Shown in pieces: positions 8,237 through 15,482 of a stretch of 64,000 nt of DNA. The stretch is from NCBI GenBank assembly GCA_019454185.1, contig CP075368.1, forward strand, positions 3,637,649-3,701,648, in the 5' to 3' direction. This stretch comes from Phycisphaeraceae bacterium (lineage in GTDB: Bacteria; Planctomycetota; Phycisphaerae; Phycisphaerales; UBA1924). The position numbers were made by a program, and so were the translations under genes. Below the pieces are notes generated by a model, which was not told where the DNA came from, searched no databases, and saw only the letters and a list, made by a program, of their open reading frames with translations. The stretch's first letter is position 1. Each line of letters opens with the position of its first letter.

Positions 8237-9913
8237 TTACTCTTTGACGCCGATCATGTCGAGAAGTTTCGCGCGGACCTGGGCGGCGTCGGCCGTGCCG
8301 CCCGAGAGCTTCATGACGTTGCCGACGAGGCGGCCGATGGCCTGGAGTTTACCGGATTTGATCTGCTCGACGATGGGGGCGTTCTCGGCGAGAACCTGAG
8401 CACACCACTTCTCCATCGCGGCGTCGTCGCGGACGATGATGAGATTCCGCTCGAGGGCGAGGGTTTCGGGATCGGCGCCGGCGTGGGTGGGTTCGCAGAG
8501 GAGGCCGAAGAGTTCATCGAGTGCGTTCGCGCTGATGGCGCCACGCTCGCGGAGCGCGGCGAGGGCGCCGACGGCGGCGGCGGAGATGCCGAGGTCCGCG
8601 ATGGTCAGGTTGGACGATTCCGTGTCGTCGGGGGAGGTCTCGGCACGGTTGCCGCCTCGCTCGCTGGCGCGTTCGTTCACACGCTTGGCGCCGTTCTGGA
8701 GCAGGAGGTTGGCGACGAGACGTCCGGCCCGATCGCCGGGGACACCCGCGTCGGAAGCATGCGTGACGGCTGCGTCGTAGAACTCGGCGACGGAGCGTTC
8801 CTCGACGAGGGCGAGGGCCTCGCGGGCATCGAGGCCGAACCTCTCGCGGCAGCGCCACAGGCGCGAGATCGGGAGTTCGGGGATGGAGGCGCGGACGCGC
8901 TCGCGCCAGGGTTCGTCGATGGTGAGAACGGGGAGGTCGGGGTCGGGGAAGTAGCGGTAGTCGTGGGCGTCTTCCTTGGAGCGTTGGAGGAAGGTCTCGT
9001 TGCGAGCGTCGTTCCAGCCCCGCGTGGACTTGGTGCCGGGCCCGAACTCGACGCCGTCCTCAAGCCAGCGCCGTGGCTGCTCGCGCAGCTCGTGCTCGAT
9101 CGCGCCCTTGAGGGATCGGAAGGAGTTGAGGTTCTTCACCTCGGTGATGGGCGTGGTGGCGGTGCGCCCGTTCTTCAGGTAGATGATGCAGTTGATGTTG
9201 GGCTCGAAGCGCATGTGACCGTTCTGCATGATCCCCTCGGTAACGCCGAGGAAGCGGCAGGTCATGCGGAGGAGGCGGGCGAAGGCGACGGCCTGATCGG
9301 AGCTGGTGAAGTCGGGCTGGGTGACGATCTCGAGGAGCGGAGCGCCGGCGCGGTTGAGATCGACGATGGAGTGGTCGATGCGGGTGGCGCCCCGCGCGTC
9401 TGCGCTCGGGAGCTCGTGCAGGAGCTTGCCCGCGTCTTCTTCGAGGTGGGCGCGGATGATGCCGATGCGTGTAAAGCCCTTGAGCGGGTCGGGCTCGCCG
9501 CGCTCGTCGCAGTTGGGGATGTCGATCGCGCCGTCGAAGCAGAGGGGCATGTCGTACTGGCTGATCTGGTAGGCCTTGGGGAGGTCGGGGTAGAAGTAGG
9601 ACTTTCGGTCCCACTTGGTGCGCTCGGCGAGTGTGCAGCCGAGGGCCTGGCCGACCATCATCGACATCTCAACGGCCTCGCGGTTGAGGATGGGGAGCGA
9701 GCCGGGGAGGGCGAGGACGACGGGTTCGATGAGGGTGTTGGGGGATGCTCGTTCGCCGGAGCTGTTCCGGGCCGCTGGATTCGCCGCATGGCTGAAGACC
9801 TTGGAGCGGGTCGAGAGCTCGACGTGGACCTCCATGCCGAGGACGAGCGTGACGCGCTCGATGTCGGCGGGGGTGTAGGCGTGGGGGGCGTGGGGGGCGT
9901 GGGCGGCGGGCAT
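8237..9913 (-). CDS. gatB: Aspartyl/glutamyl-tRNA amidotransferase subunit B
   Basis: Subunit of GatCAB, which amidates mischarged Asp-tRNAAsn and/or Glu-tRNAGln. The 558-residue protein has the GatB N-terminal block VTLVLGMEVHVELSTRSKVF, then KSYFYPDLPKAYQISQYD and the acidic-ligand region, and ends in the C-terminal tRNA-binding domain (GKLQAIGRLVGNVMKLSGG). It is longer than the usual 475-500 residues, partly from an Arg/Ser/Asp-rich insert (about 420-445) in the linker before the C-terminal domain. ATG 9913 is chosen over 9958. Because glnS and tRNA-Gln occur in the same window, the enzyme may mainly serve Asn-tRNA. gatA and gatC are not adjacent. Confidence 0.92.
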   Translation of the reverse strand: MPAAHAPHAPHAYTPADIERVTLVLGMEVHVELSTRSKVFSHAANPAARNSSGERASPNTLIEPVVLALPGSLPILNREAVEMSMMVGQALGCTLAERTKWDRKSYFYPDLPKAYQISQYDMPLCFDGAIDIPNCDERGEPDPLKGFTRIGIIRAHLEEDAGKLLHELPSADARGATRIDHSIVDLNRAGAPLLEIVTQPDFTSSDQAVAFARLLRMTCRFLGVTEGIMQNGHMRFEPNINCIIYLKNGRTATTPITEVKNLNSFRSLKGAIEHELREQPRRWLEDGVEFGPGTKSTRGWNDARNETFLQRSKEDAHDYRYFPDPDLPVLTIDEPWRERVRASIPELPISRLWRCRERFGLDAREALALVEERSVAEFYDAAVTHASDAGVPGDRAGRLVANLLLQNGAKRVNERASERGGNRAETSPDDTESSNLTIADLGISAAAVGALAALRERGAISANALDELFGLLCEPTHAGADPETLALERNLIIVRDDAAMEKWCAQVLAENAPIVEQIKSGKLQAIGRLVGNVMKLSGGTADAAQVRAKLLDMIGVKE

Positions 9914-10000
9914 GGTGGATGGTAGGGGAGACCAAAATGGCCATAGAGCAGATTGCAAATGGCCACACAGTCTCGTTGGGAGCGTGAAGCCGTTCGCTCG

Positions 10001-11164
10001 TCACACCTGAGCGATCGCGCGGGCGACGACATCGGGGCTGAGCCAGGACATGTCGGGTGTTGGTTTCGCCGGGGCGAGGACGAGCACGAGGGGGCCGATG
10101 GGTGACCAGCGGTTGGGGTCGGTGGGACCGAAGAGGGCAAGAGTGGGGAGGCCGAGTTGCGCGGCGAGGTGTGTGGGTCCGGTGTCGAAGCCGACGAAGG
10201 CGCGGGCATGCACGAGTTCGGAGGCGAGTTCGTCGAGGGAGTTGATGAGAGCCCAGCCGCATTGGGAGGTCTGCGGGGACCACTTGCACGACGCGATCAC
10301 ATCGGCCTCTGCCTCGCCCGCGATGAAGAGCAGTTCATGTGTGGTGACGAGTTGTCTGTCGATCTCGCGCCAGATTTCGAGCGGCCATCGCTTCATGGGT
10401 GAGCCGGCGCCGACGTGGATGATGGTCGGACCGTACCGGTCGCCGAATGTAGTGCGCGAGGATGCAGAGGAAGAAGAGTCGGGGGCGTCCGCCCCGCTCC
10501 ACCAAGGAAGCCGCTGCGCGGCAGACTTTCCAGACCCTGCGGCGACCCCTCCGGGGTGCGCCTTGGGTCTGGCAACCATCGCTCGCTGCTCCGCAGCGTC
10601 GGAAGCGGTGTTCGTTGCTCGCTGGTTCGCAGCGTCGGATGCGGCAAGCGTTGATCTCGGGTCCGTAGTGTCGGAGGAAGGTGCCGATCGAGTGGCTGCA
10701 TCGTTGTTCGTCAGCGCGGCATGAAAGAGATGATCCGGCGCCATGCGCCTCGCGAGGATCGCATCGGGTCGCTCGTAGACCATGTCGATCACGGCACCGG
10801 GGAACATCGCCGTGGCGTTGTGTTCCCATGCGCGGGAAGATTCGCTCGGCTCGCCGAAGAGGAAGCAGAGAACGCGGGAGGCGTGCACCGGTCGGAAGTC
10901 GCGAGCCGGGTTCGGGCTCGGGGCGAACATGGCGTTGAAGCGCGGCTGCTCGGCATCGACGGGTTCGACGCCGGGGTTGAAGCGTGCCGCGAGACGGGCC
11001 TTGGAGGCGTCGGTGACGAACGCGACGCGCCCGTGTGCTGCAACCAGCGAGCGCAGGAGGGGCCAGAGGAGGACGGAGTCGCCGAGCGCGCCGCGATGGA
11101 AGATGAAGGCGGAGCTTTGCGAGCGTGAATCGCCAGATGAGGCGGGTTCTGTGTGCGCGTTCAT
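10001..11164 (-). CDS. Glycosyltransferase family 9 (heptosyltransferase-like) with in-frame repeat insertion
   Basis: GT-B fold enzyme related to ADP-heptose:LPS heptosyltransferases, probably acting in outer-membrane glycan assembly. The N-domain starts FIFHRGALGDSVLLWPLLRS. The C-domain holds GPTIIHVGAGSPMKRWP and the nucleotide-sugar motif FDTGPTHLAAQLGLPTLALF. Between the two domains lie about 73 residues unlike any GT9 linker: three 12-residue tandem units beginning SDTTDPRSTLAA, then 37 residues encoded by the dispersed element at 10476-10586 (MVARPKAHPGG through WWSGADAPDS). The frame is intact, so an enzyme tolerating an extended linker is plausible. It lies 6 bp downstream of gpsA, likely in the same operon. 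Confidence 0.85.
   Translation of the reverse strand: MNAHTEPASSGDSRSQSSAFIFHRGALGDSVLLWPLLRSLVAAHGRVAFVTDASKARLAARFNPGVEPVDAEQPRFNAMFAPSPNPARDFRPVHASRVLCFLFGEPSESSRAWEHNATAMFPGAVIDMVYERPDAILARRMAPDHLFHAALTNNDAATRSAPSSDTTDPRSTLAASDAANQRATNTASDAAEQRAMVARPKAHPGGVAAGSGKSAAQRLPWWSGADAPDSSSSASSRTTFGDRYGPTIIHVGAGSPMKRWPLEIWREIDRQLVTTHELLFIAGEAEADVIASCKWSPQTSQCGWALINSLDELASELVHARAFVGFDTGPTHLAAQLGLPTLALFGPTDPNRWSPIGPLVLVLAPAKPTPDMSWLSPDVVARAIAQV
10476..10586. repeat. Structured dispersed element, copy 2 (inside the glycosyltransferase gene, 111 bp)
   Basis: Homologous to 7974-8105 without its 21-bp sub-insertion. Its length is a multiple of three and adds 37 codons to the glycosyltransferase gene without a stop. 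The stem CCAGACCC/GGGTCTGG replaces CCAGATGC/GCATCTGG of copy 1, and the loop of the ACCCC/GGGGT stem differs (TCC against GTT). The pattern resembles palindromic elements that insert in coding sequence, as described in Rickettsia. Confidence 0.85.
10568..10675 (-). repeat. Three 36-bp tandem units coding 12-residue repeats
   Basis: Units at 10640-10675, 10604-10639 and 10568-10603 (read on the minus strand) encode SDTTDPRSTLAA, SDAANQRATNTA and SDAAEQRAMVAR. Each unit contains a small hairpin such as CGCTGC-TCC-GCAGCG. The third unit runs into the dispersed element, so both probably arose in the same expansion event. Confidence 0.75.
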
Positions 11165-11170
11165 CGCGGG

Positions 11171-12250
11171 CTATCCGACGCGTTCGCCCTTGAGTTCGCG
11201 GCTCATCAACTGGCCGATCGCGCTCAAGGGGTCGAGTCCTTCGAAGAGGACGGCGTGGACGGCGGCGGTGATGGGCATCTCGACGCGGTACTTCCGCGCG
11301 AGGTCCATCACCGAGCGCGTCGTCGGCACGCCTTCGACAACGTAGGGGCTTTTCTTCAGGTAGTCATCGAGTTTCTGGCCCTTGCCGAGCGCCTCGCCGA
11401 GCGAGCGATTGCGTCCCTCGGGGCTGAAGCAGGAGGTGGCCAGGTCGCCGACGCCTGCGATGCCGAAGAAGGTCTCGGGCGAGGCGCCCATGGCGGCTCC
11501 GAGCCGCGCGATCTCGGCGAGGCCGCGGGCGAGGAGGGCGGACTTGGCGTTGTACCCTCCCTTGAGCCCGTCGAGCACACCCGCGGCGATGGCGATGACG
11601 TTCTTGACCGCGCCGGCGATCTCTGCTCCGAGCATGTCGTTGTTCGTGTAGACGCGCAGCCACGAGGAGCTGAACATGCGTTGGATCTGCTCGGCGAACG
11701 GGGGATGGTCGCTCGCGGCGATCATCGTGGCGGGGAGGCAGCGTGCCAGTTCGGCGGCGATGGTGGGGCCGGTGAGGACGCCGATCGGACGGGGAGCCGC
11801 GTCCGGGTTGTCGCCGAGGAGTTCGGAGAGGATCTGGCTCGGGCGCAGCAGCGTCTCGTTCTCGATCCCCTTCGCGACTGAGACAACACCGACACGCGTG
11901 TCGCGCGGGACGTGCGGCTTGAGGCGGCCCCATCCCTCACGCATGAATTGAACAGGGATCGCCGAGACGATGAGATCCGCGTCCTTCAGGTCGCTGTCTT
12001 TGATCGAGATGCGGATCCCATCGGGGAGAAGGAAGCCGGGGAGTCGGGAGCTGCGGCGTGTCTGGGCGAGTTCGCCGACCTCGTCGGCGTTGCGTCCCCA
12101 GATCAGGACTTCCGGGCGATCCGGCTTGCCCGCGCCGGCCGCGACGAGCATGGAGGCGCAGACGAGCCCCATCTGTCCGACGCCGAGAACGACCACGCGT
12201 GGTCCTGTCGGACGACTGGCGGGGCGTTGCTGTCGCTTCGGCGTGGGCAT
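11171..12250 (-). CDS. gpsA: Glycerol-3-phosphate dehydrogenase [NAD(P)+]
   Basis: Reduces dihydroxyacetone phosphate to sn-glycerol-3-phosphate for phospholipid synthesis; cytoplasmic. The 359-residue protein has the Rossmann loop VVVLGVGQMGLVCAS (residues 20-34), a VSVAKGIENETLLRPSQIL block, the GPTIAAELA motif and the catalytic region GAEIAGAVKNVIAIAAG, followed by the C-terminal FFGIAGVGDLATSCFS block. The first 17 residues are an extra basic tail (PTPKRQQRPASRPTGPR). The glycosyltransferase follows after 6 bp, suggesting a shared transcript for envelope synthesis. Confidence 0.93.
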   Translation of the reverse strand: MPTPKRQQRPASRPTGPRVVVLGVGQMGLVCASMLVAAGAGKPDRPEVLIWGRNADEVGELAQTRRSSRLPGFLLPDGIRISIKDSDLKDADLIVSAIPVQFMREGWGRLKPHVPRDTRVGVVSVAKGIENETLLRPSQILSELLGDNPDAAPRPIGVLTGPTIAAELARCLPATMIAASDHPPFAEQIQRMFSSSWLRVYTNNDMLGAEIAGAVKNVIAIAAGVLDGLKGGYNAKSALLARGLAEIARLGAAMGASPETFFGIAGVGDLATSCFSPEGRNRSLGEALGKGQKLDDYLKKSPYVVEGVPTTRSVMDLARKYRVEMPITAAVHAVLFEGLDPLSAIGQLMSRELKGERVG

Positions 12251-12297
12251 ACATCAGGGTACCGCGGAACGGCACCTCCCGCGCGATAGGCATGGCG

Positions 12298-12543
12298 TCA
12301 GGGGGTGGGCACGTTCTCGGCGTACTCGAAGACCTCTTCGAGTCGCTTCCCGAGCACGCGAGCGATGCGGAACGCGACCTCGAGCGAGGGGGCGTACTTG
12401 CCCTGCTCAATGGCGTTCAGGGTCTGCCGGCTGACGCCGACGCGCTCGGCGAGGTGTTGTTGCGTGATCTCGCCCGAGGCAAACCGCAGGGCTCGGATGT
12501 GGTTTCGGACGGAGGTGGTGGGGGTGCCGCTGCCTCGTCCCAT
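12298..12543 (-). CDS. XRE-type helix-turn-helix regulator
   Basis: Small DNA-binding protein of 81 residues with a Cro/CI-type domain over most of its length: HIRALRFASGEITQQHLAER, then VGVSRQTLNAIEQGKYAPSL (recognition helix), ending in LEEVFEY. This compact type usually accompanies a small membrane protein and autoregulates. The start at 12543 is 2 bp after the stop of the upstream membrane-protein gene, which supports coupling; the longer frame (12579) would overlap it. The probable operator is the dyad at 13031-13047. Confidence 0.87.
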   Translation of the reverse strand: MGRGSGTPTTSVRNHIRALRFASGEITQQHLAERVGVSRQTLNAIEQGKYAPSLEVAFRIARVLGKRLEEVFEYAENVPTP

Positions 12544-12544
12544 G

Positions 12545-12988
12545 TCACGTGCCCCCGTGGGATGAGCCGCCGAAGCCACGCCGGTAGTAGATCAGTTGCA
12601 GAGCGAGCTTGAGGATCTCGCTTGCGAAGAGCGAGCCAAGCAAGAGGTGGGCGATCCAGACGGCCTCGATGTTGAAGCACATCGCTGTGATAGCGCAGAA
12701 GACGCCCGCGCCCAGGATCCAGGAAGCGTTGCTCTCGGCACGCCAGCCGATCTGGCGGTCACGCTCGTCGGTCTTCTCCGGCTTGCCGAGGAGGAGGGCT
12801 GCCATGTGCCCGGCGATGAGGAGGACGACGAGCAGGATCGTGGCTGACATAAAGACGGCGATGTAAGGCCCGAAGTGGAGGATGCCGCGGGACATCATGC
12901 TGATGGAGATCGCCATGTACGCGGCGAACACGACGCAGAGACTGGCGAGTGTGATCCAGACGCTTCGTTCCTCATATGACGGCAGCAT
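12545..12988 (-). CDS. Four-helix membrane protein paired with XRE regulator
   Basis: 147 residues with four predicted membrane segments (about 10-32, 38-65, 90-110 and 113-135) and a charged cytoplasmic loop GKPEKTDERDRQIGWRAESN between helices 2 and 3. This topology and the TDERD loop recall the DUF2178-type proteins encoded next to small XRE regulators. Function unknown. A good ribosome-binding site (CAGGAGACCCAAC) precedes the ATG. It is the first gene of a two-gene operon driven by the promoter at 13046-13074. Confidence 0.75.
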   Translation of the reverse strand: MLPSYEERSVWITLASLCVVFAAYMAISISMMSRGILHFGPYIAVFMSATILLVVLLIAGHMAALLLGKPEKTDERDRQIGWRAESNASWILGAGVFCAITAMCFNIEAVWIAHLLLGSLFASEILKLALQLIYYRRGFGGSSHGGT

Positions 12989-13030
12989 GTTGGGTCTCCT
13001 GGCTGGTTCTCGTGCGATCGGTCGCGTTTG

Positions 13031-13074
13031 TTTGACACAGTGTCAAATATAAACGACATGCGACCTAGAGTCAA
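13031..13074 (-). promoter_or_regulatory. Sigma70-like promoter with overlapping palindromic operator
   Basis: On the minus strand, TTGACT (13069-13074) and TATATT (13046-13051) are separated by 17 bp. The dyad TTTGACACAGTGTCAAA (13031-13047), perfect around a central base, overlaps the -10 end and the start point. A half-site-like TTGACA occurs upstream at about 13081-13086 on the plus strand. The arrangement suggests repression by the XRE protein of its own operon, 43 bp upstream of the first ATG. Confidence 0.75.
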
Positions 13075-13276
13075 CTATGCTTGACATTGAACAAGAGATT
13101 TGCCGCGTGGCCGACTGTTGAACACAACGCCGTCCTGGGTCGTATGAGCCGGGCACGAGCAGCGAGAAGCCGGGCGGGGGAATCCCCTGCGCCTGGCTAT
13201 TGGCGTTTGTTTGGATGCTAAGATTCGCCCCTTCAACACGAGCCGCCTTCCGCGGCTCTTCGGGAGCATCGACGCG

Positions 13277-15376
13277 ATGGCCCACAACCACGGTGACCAC
13301 GACCACTCGCACGAGCATTCACACGACCACGGTCAGCGCAAGGGCGCGGACCGCATCACGGCCGCGGGGACGAAGGTCTCCGAGAGCGGCGTGGAATGTT
13401 GTGCGCACCATGAGATCGAGATCGAGCGGTACATCTTTCTGTACCTGATCGGCGGGGTGCTGCTGGTGACGACGCGCGTCGCCAAGATGCTCTCGGTGAC
13501 CGACGGCGTCGTCGCGGAGATTCCCGCCGTGATCGGTGCCGTGCTGCTGTCGATCCCGCTGCTGCGTGCGGCGTGGACGGAGATCACGCAGCGTCGCCCA
13601 TCATCTTCCACGCTTGCGGCGCTCGCGATTCTTGCGGCTCTTGCCGTGAACAAATACGAGGTCGCGGGGTGGCTGGCGTTCATCCTGCTGGTCGCGGATC
13701 AGATTTTGCGCCGGACGGCGTGGGGCGCGCGGCGGGCGATTGAGGAACTGGTGCAGTTGACGCCGGACACGGCGCGGCTGGTGATGGACGGGGGCGTGGA
13801 GCGCGAGGTTTCGATCGCGGAGGTGAAGGTCGGGCAGACCGTTCGGGTGCGTCCCGGCGAAAACCTGCCGGTGGACGGTCGCATCATCACGGGTCGCTCG
13901 ACGATCAACCAGGCCTCGCTGACGGGCGAGGCCGCGCCCGCCGAGGTGCAGCCGGGTGATCCGGTCTACGCCGGCACGACGAACCTGACGGGCGGTCTTG
14001 ATATCACGGTCACGCAGGTCGGTGCAGACACGACGATCGGCAAGGTGACGCAGTTGATCGCCGAGGCCGAGCGATCCAAGAGCCCGAGGCAACTTTTGAT
14101 CGAGCAGGTGGCGGGCTTCTTCGTGCCTGTCGCGCTGAGCGTCGCTGCGATTGTGTGGTTCCTCTACAGCCAGGACGAGGCAACGAAGGACACCGCCGCG
14201 TTGACCGCGGTGACGGTGCTCGTTGTTGCCTGTCCGTCGGCGCTGCTGCTGGCGAGCCCTTCGGCGATGGTGGCGGCGTTCGCTGCTGCGGCGCGTCTGG
14301 GCGTGCTCATCAAGCAGACGCACTATCTCGAGGCGGCGAGCAACGTGGACGCGGTCGTCTTTGACAAGACGGGCACGATCACCACCGGCAAGTTCGCGGT
14401 CTCGCGCTTGGCCCCCGCGCCGGGTGTTGAGGGTGCGGACCTCTTGAAGGCCGCGGCGAACGGTGAGCAGAACTCGAACCATCCGTTGGCGCTCTCGATT
14501 CTCGCGACGGCGAAGGCGGCGCGTGTGCAGGTGGACGGGTCGACGGATTACCACGAGACGCACGGCCGCGGAGCCCGGGCCCGGACGGGCATGGGAGAGA
14601 TCCACGTCGGCCGCGCGTCGTGGCTGGTTGAATTGAATCCGTCGATCAAGCCCGAGGTGGAGCAGGTCGAGCAGCGGATCGAGGGCATGACGGGCGTGCA
14701 CGTCATGCTGAATGGAAAGTACATGGGCGCGGTGGGTCTTGAGGACAAGGTCCGTCCGAATGTCCGTGGCGTGATCGCGCGTCTCCGCGAGCTGGGCGTG
14801 CGGCAGGTCTGCATCTTCACGGGCGATCGCCTGAGCGTTGCGAAGCGCGTCGGCGTTGCGGTCGGTGCGGACGCCATCGAGGCCGAGTGCCTTCCCGAAG
14901 AGAAGCACGAGCAGATCCAGCAACTGGTCAGGGCGGGCGCCCGCACCATGATGATCGGCGATGGCATCAACGACGGGCCGTCGCTCGCCGCGGCCGATGT
15001 CGGCGTTGCGATGGGGCTGGGCGGCTCGGACATCGCGGCGAACTCGGCGGGCGTCGCGCTCATGACCGACGAGCTCAACCGCATCCCCTTCATGATCGAG
15101 CTGGCGCGGAAGACCCGGGCGATCGTTGCTCAGAACATCGCGGCGTCGCTGGTCATCGTGCTGATCGGGCTCGGGCTCGCGGCGACGGGCAACCTGGCGG
15201 TGTGGGGCGCGGGCCTGTATCACTTCGCGGGCGACGTCTTCGTTATCGCCAACAGCTTCCGGCTCTTCCGGTTCGGAGAGAACATTCTCGCTGCGGAAGC
15301 CGCGAACGAGCCCCAGGCCAAGCGCCGTGAGGCCAGTATCCGCGGCCTCTCGAACGCTCGCGTCGAGCCGGCCTGA
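13277..15376 (+). CDS. Heavy-metal P1B-type ATPase with CPS motif
   Basis: Membrane pump for transition-metal ions, 699 residues from ATG 13277 (GGGAG upstream); a TTG at 13211 would add 22. The N-terminus is a His-rich cluster (HNHGDHDHSHEHSHDHG), then ECCAHHE, in place of the classical CxxC metal domain. Membrane helices follow, then the actuator motif SLTGEA, the intramembrane motif C319-P320-S321 (VVACPSALLLASPSA), the phosphorylated D363 in DKTGT, an NSNHPLA motif as the ATP-binding HP site, and GDGINDGPSLAAADVGVAMG. P1B-1 and P1B-2 pumps have CPC, P1B-4 has SPC and P1B-3 has CPH, so CPS is unusual and leaves the metal open (Zn, Cd or Co are candidates). No metalloregulator is adjacent apart from the XRE gene. 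Confidence 0.88.
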   Translation: MAHNHGDHDHSHEHSHDHGQRKGADRITAAGTKVSESGVECCAHHEIEIERYIFLYLIGGVLLVTTRVAKMLSVTDGVVAEIPAVIGAVLLSIPLLRAAWTEITQRRPSSSTLAALAILAALAVNKYEVAGWLAFILLVADQILRRTAWGARRAIEELVQLTPDTARLVMDGGVEREVSIAEVKVGQTVRVRPGENLPVDGRIITGRSTINQASLTGEAAPAEVQPGDPVYAGTTNLTGGLDITVTQVGADTTIGKVTQLIAEAERSKSPRQLLIEQVAGFFVPVALSVAAIVWFLYSQDEATKDTAALTAVTVLVVACPSALLLASPSAMVAAFAAAARLGVLIKQTHYLEAASNVDAVVFDKTGTITTGKFAVSRLAPAPGVEGADLLKAAANGEQNSNHPLALSILATAKAARVQVDGSTDYHETHGRGARARTGMGEIHVGRASWLVELNPSIKPEVEQVEQRIEGMTGVHVMLNGKYMGAVGLEDKVRPNVRGVIARLRELGVRQVCIFTGDRLSVAKRVGVAVGADAIEAECLPEEKHEQIQQLVRAGARTMMIGDGINDGPSLAAADVGVAMGLGGSDIAANSAGVALMTDELNRIPFMIELARKTRAIVAQNIAASLVIVLIGLGLAATGNLAVWGAGLYHFAGDVFVIANSFRLFRFGENILAAEAANEPQAKRREASIRGLSNARVEPA

Positions 15377-15409
15377 GCGGCTTTGTGTTGCGTCTGGATT
15401 GATCCATGA

Positions 15410-15436
15410 GAGGCCCCCGGCGTCGGGGGCCTCTTT
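15410..15436 (+). terminator. Rho-independent terminator after the P1B ATPase
   Basis: A 10-bp stem GAGGCCCCCG/CGGGGGCCTC with loop GCGT, followed by TTTG. It lies 34 bp past the stop codon and 47 bp before glnS. Confidence 0.8.
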
Positions 15437-15482
15437 GCGTCTGACCGGGATCCGGCGGTGAGAACGCATATCGTTCTCACCT

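Noticed and set aside
7949..9925. 658-codon plus-strand frame opposite gatB
   Set aside because: Antisense shadow; gatB motifs are complete on the minus strand.
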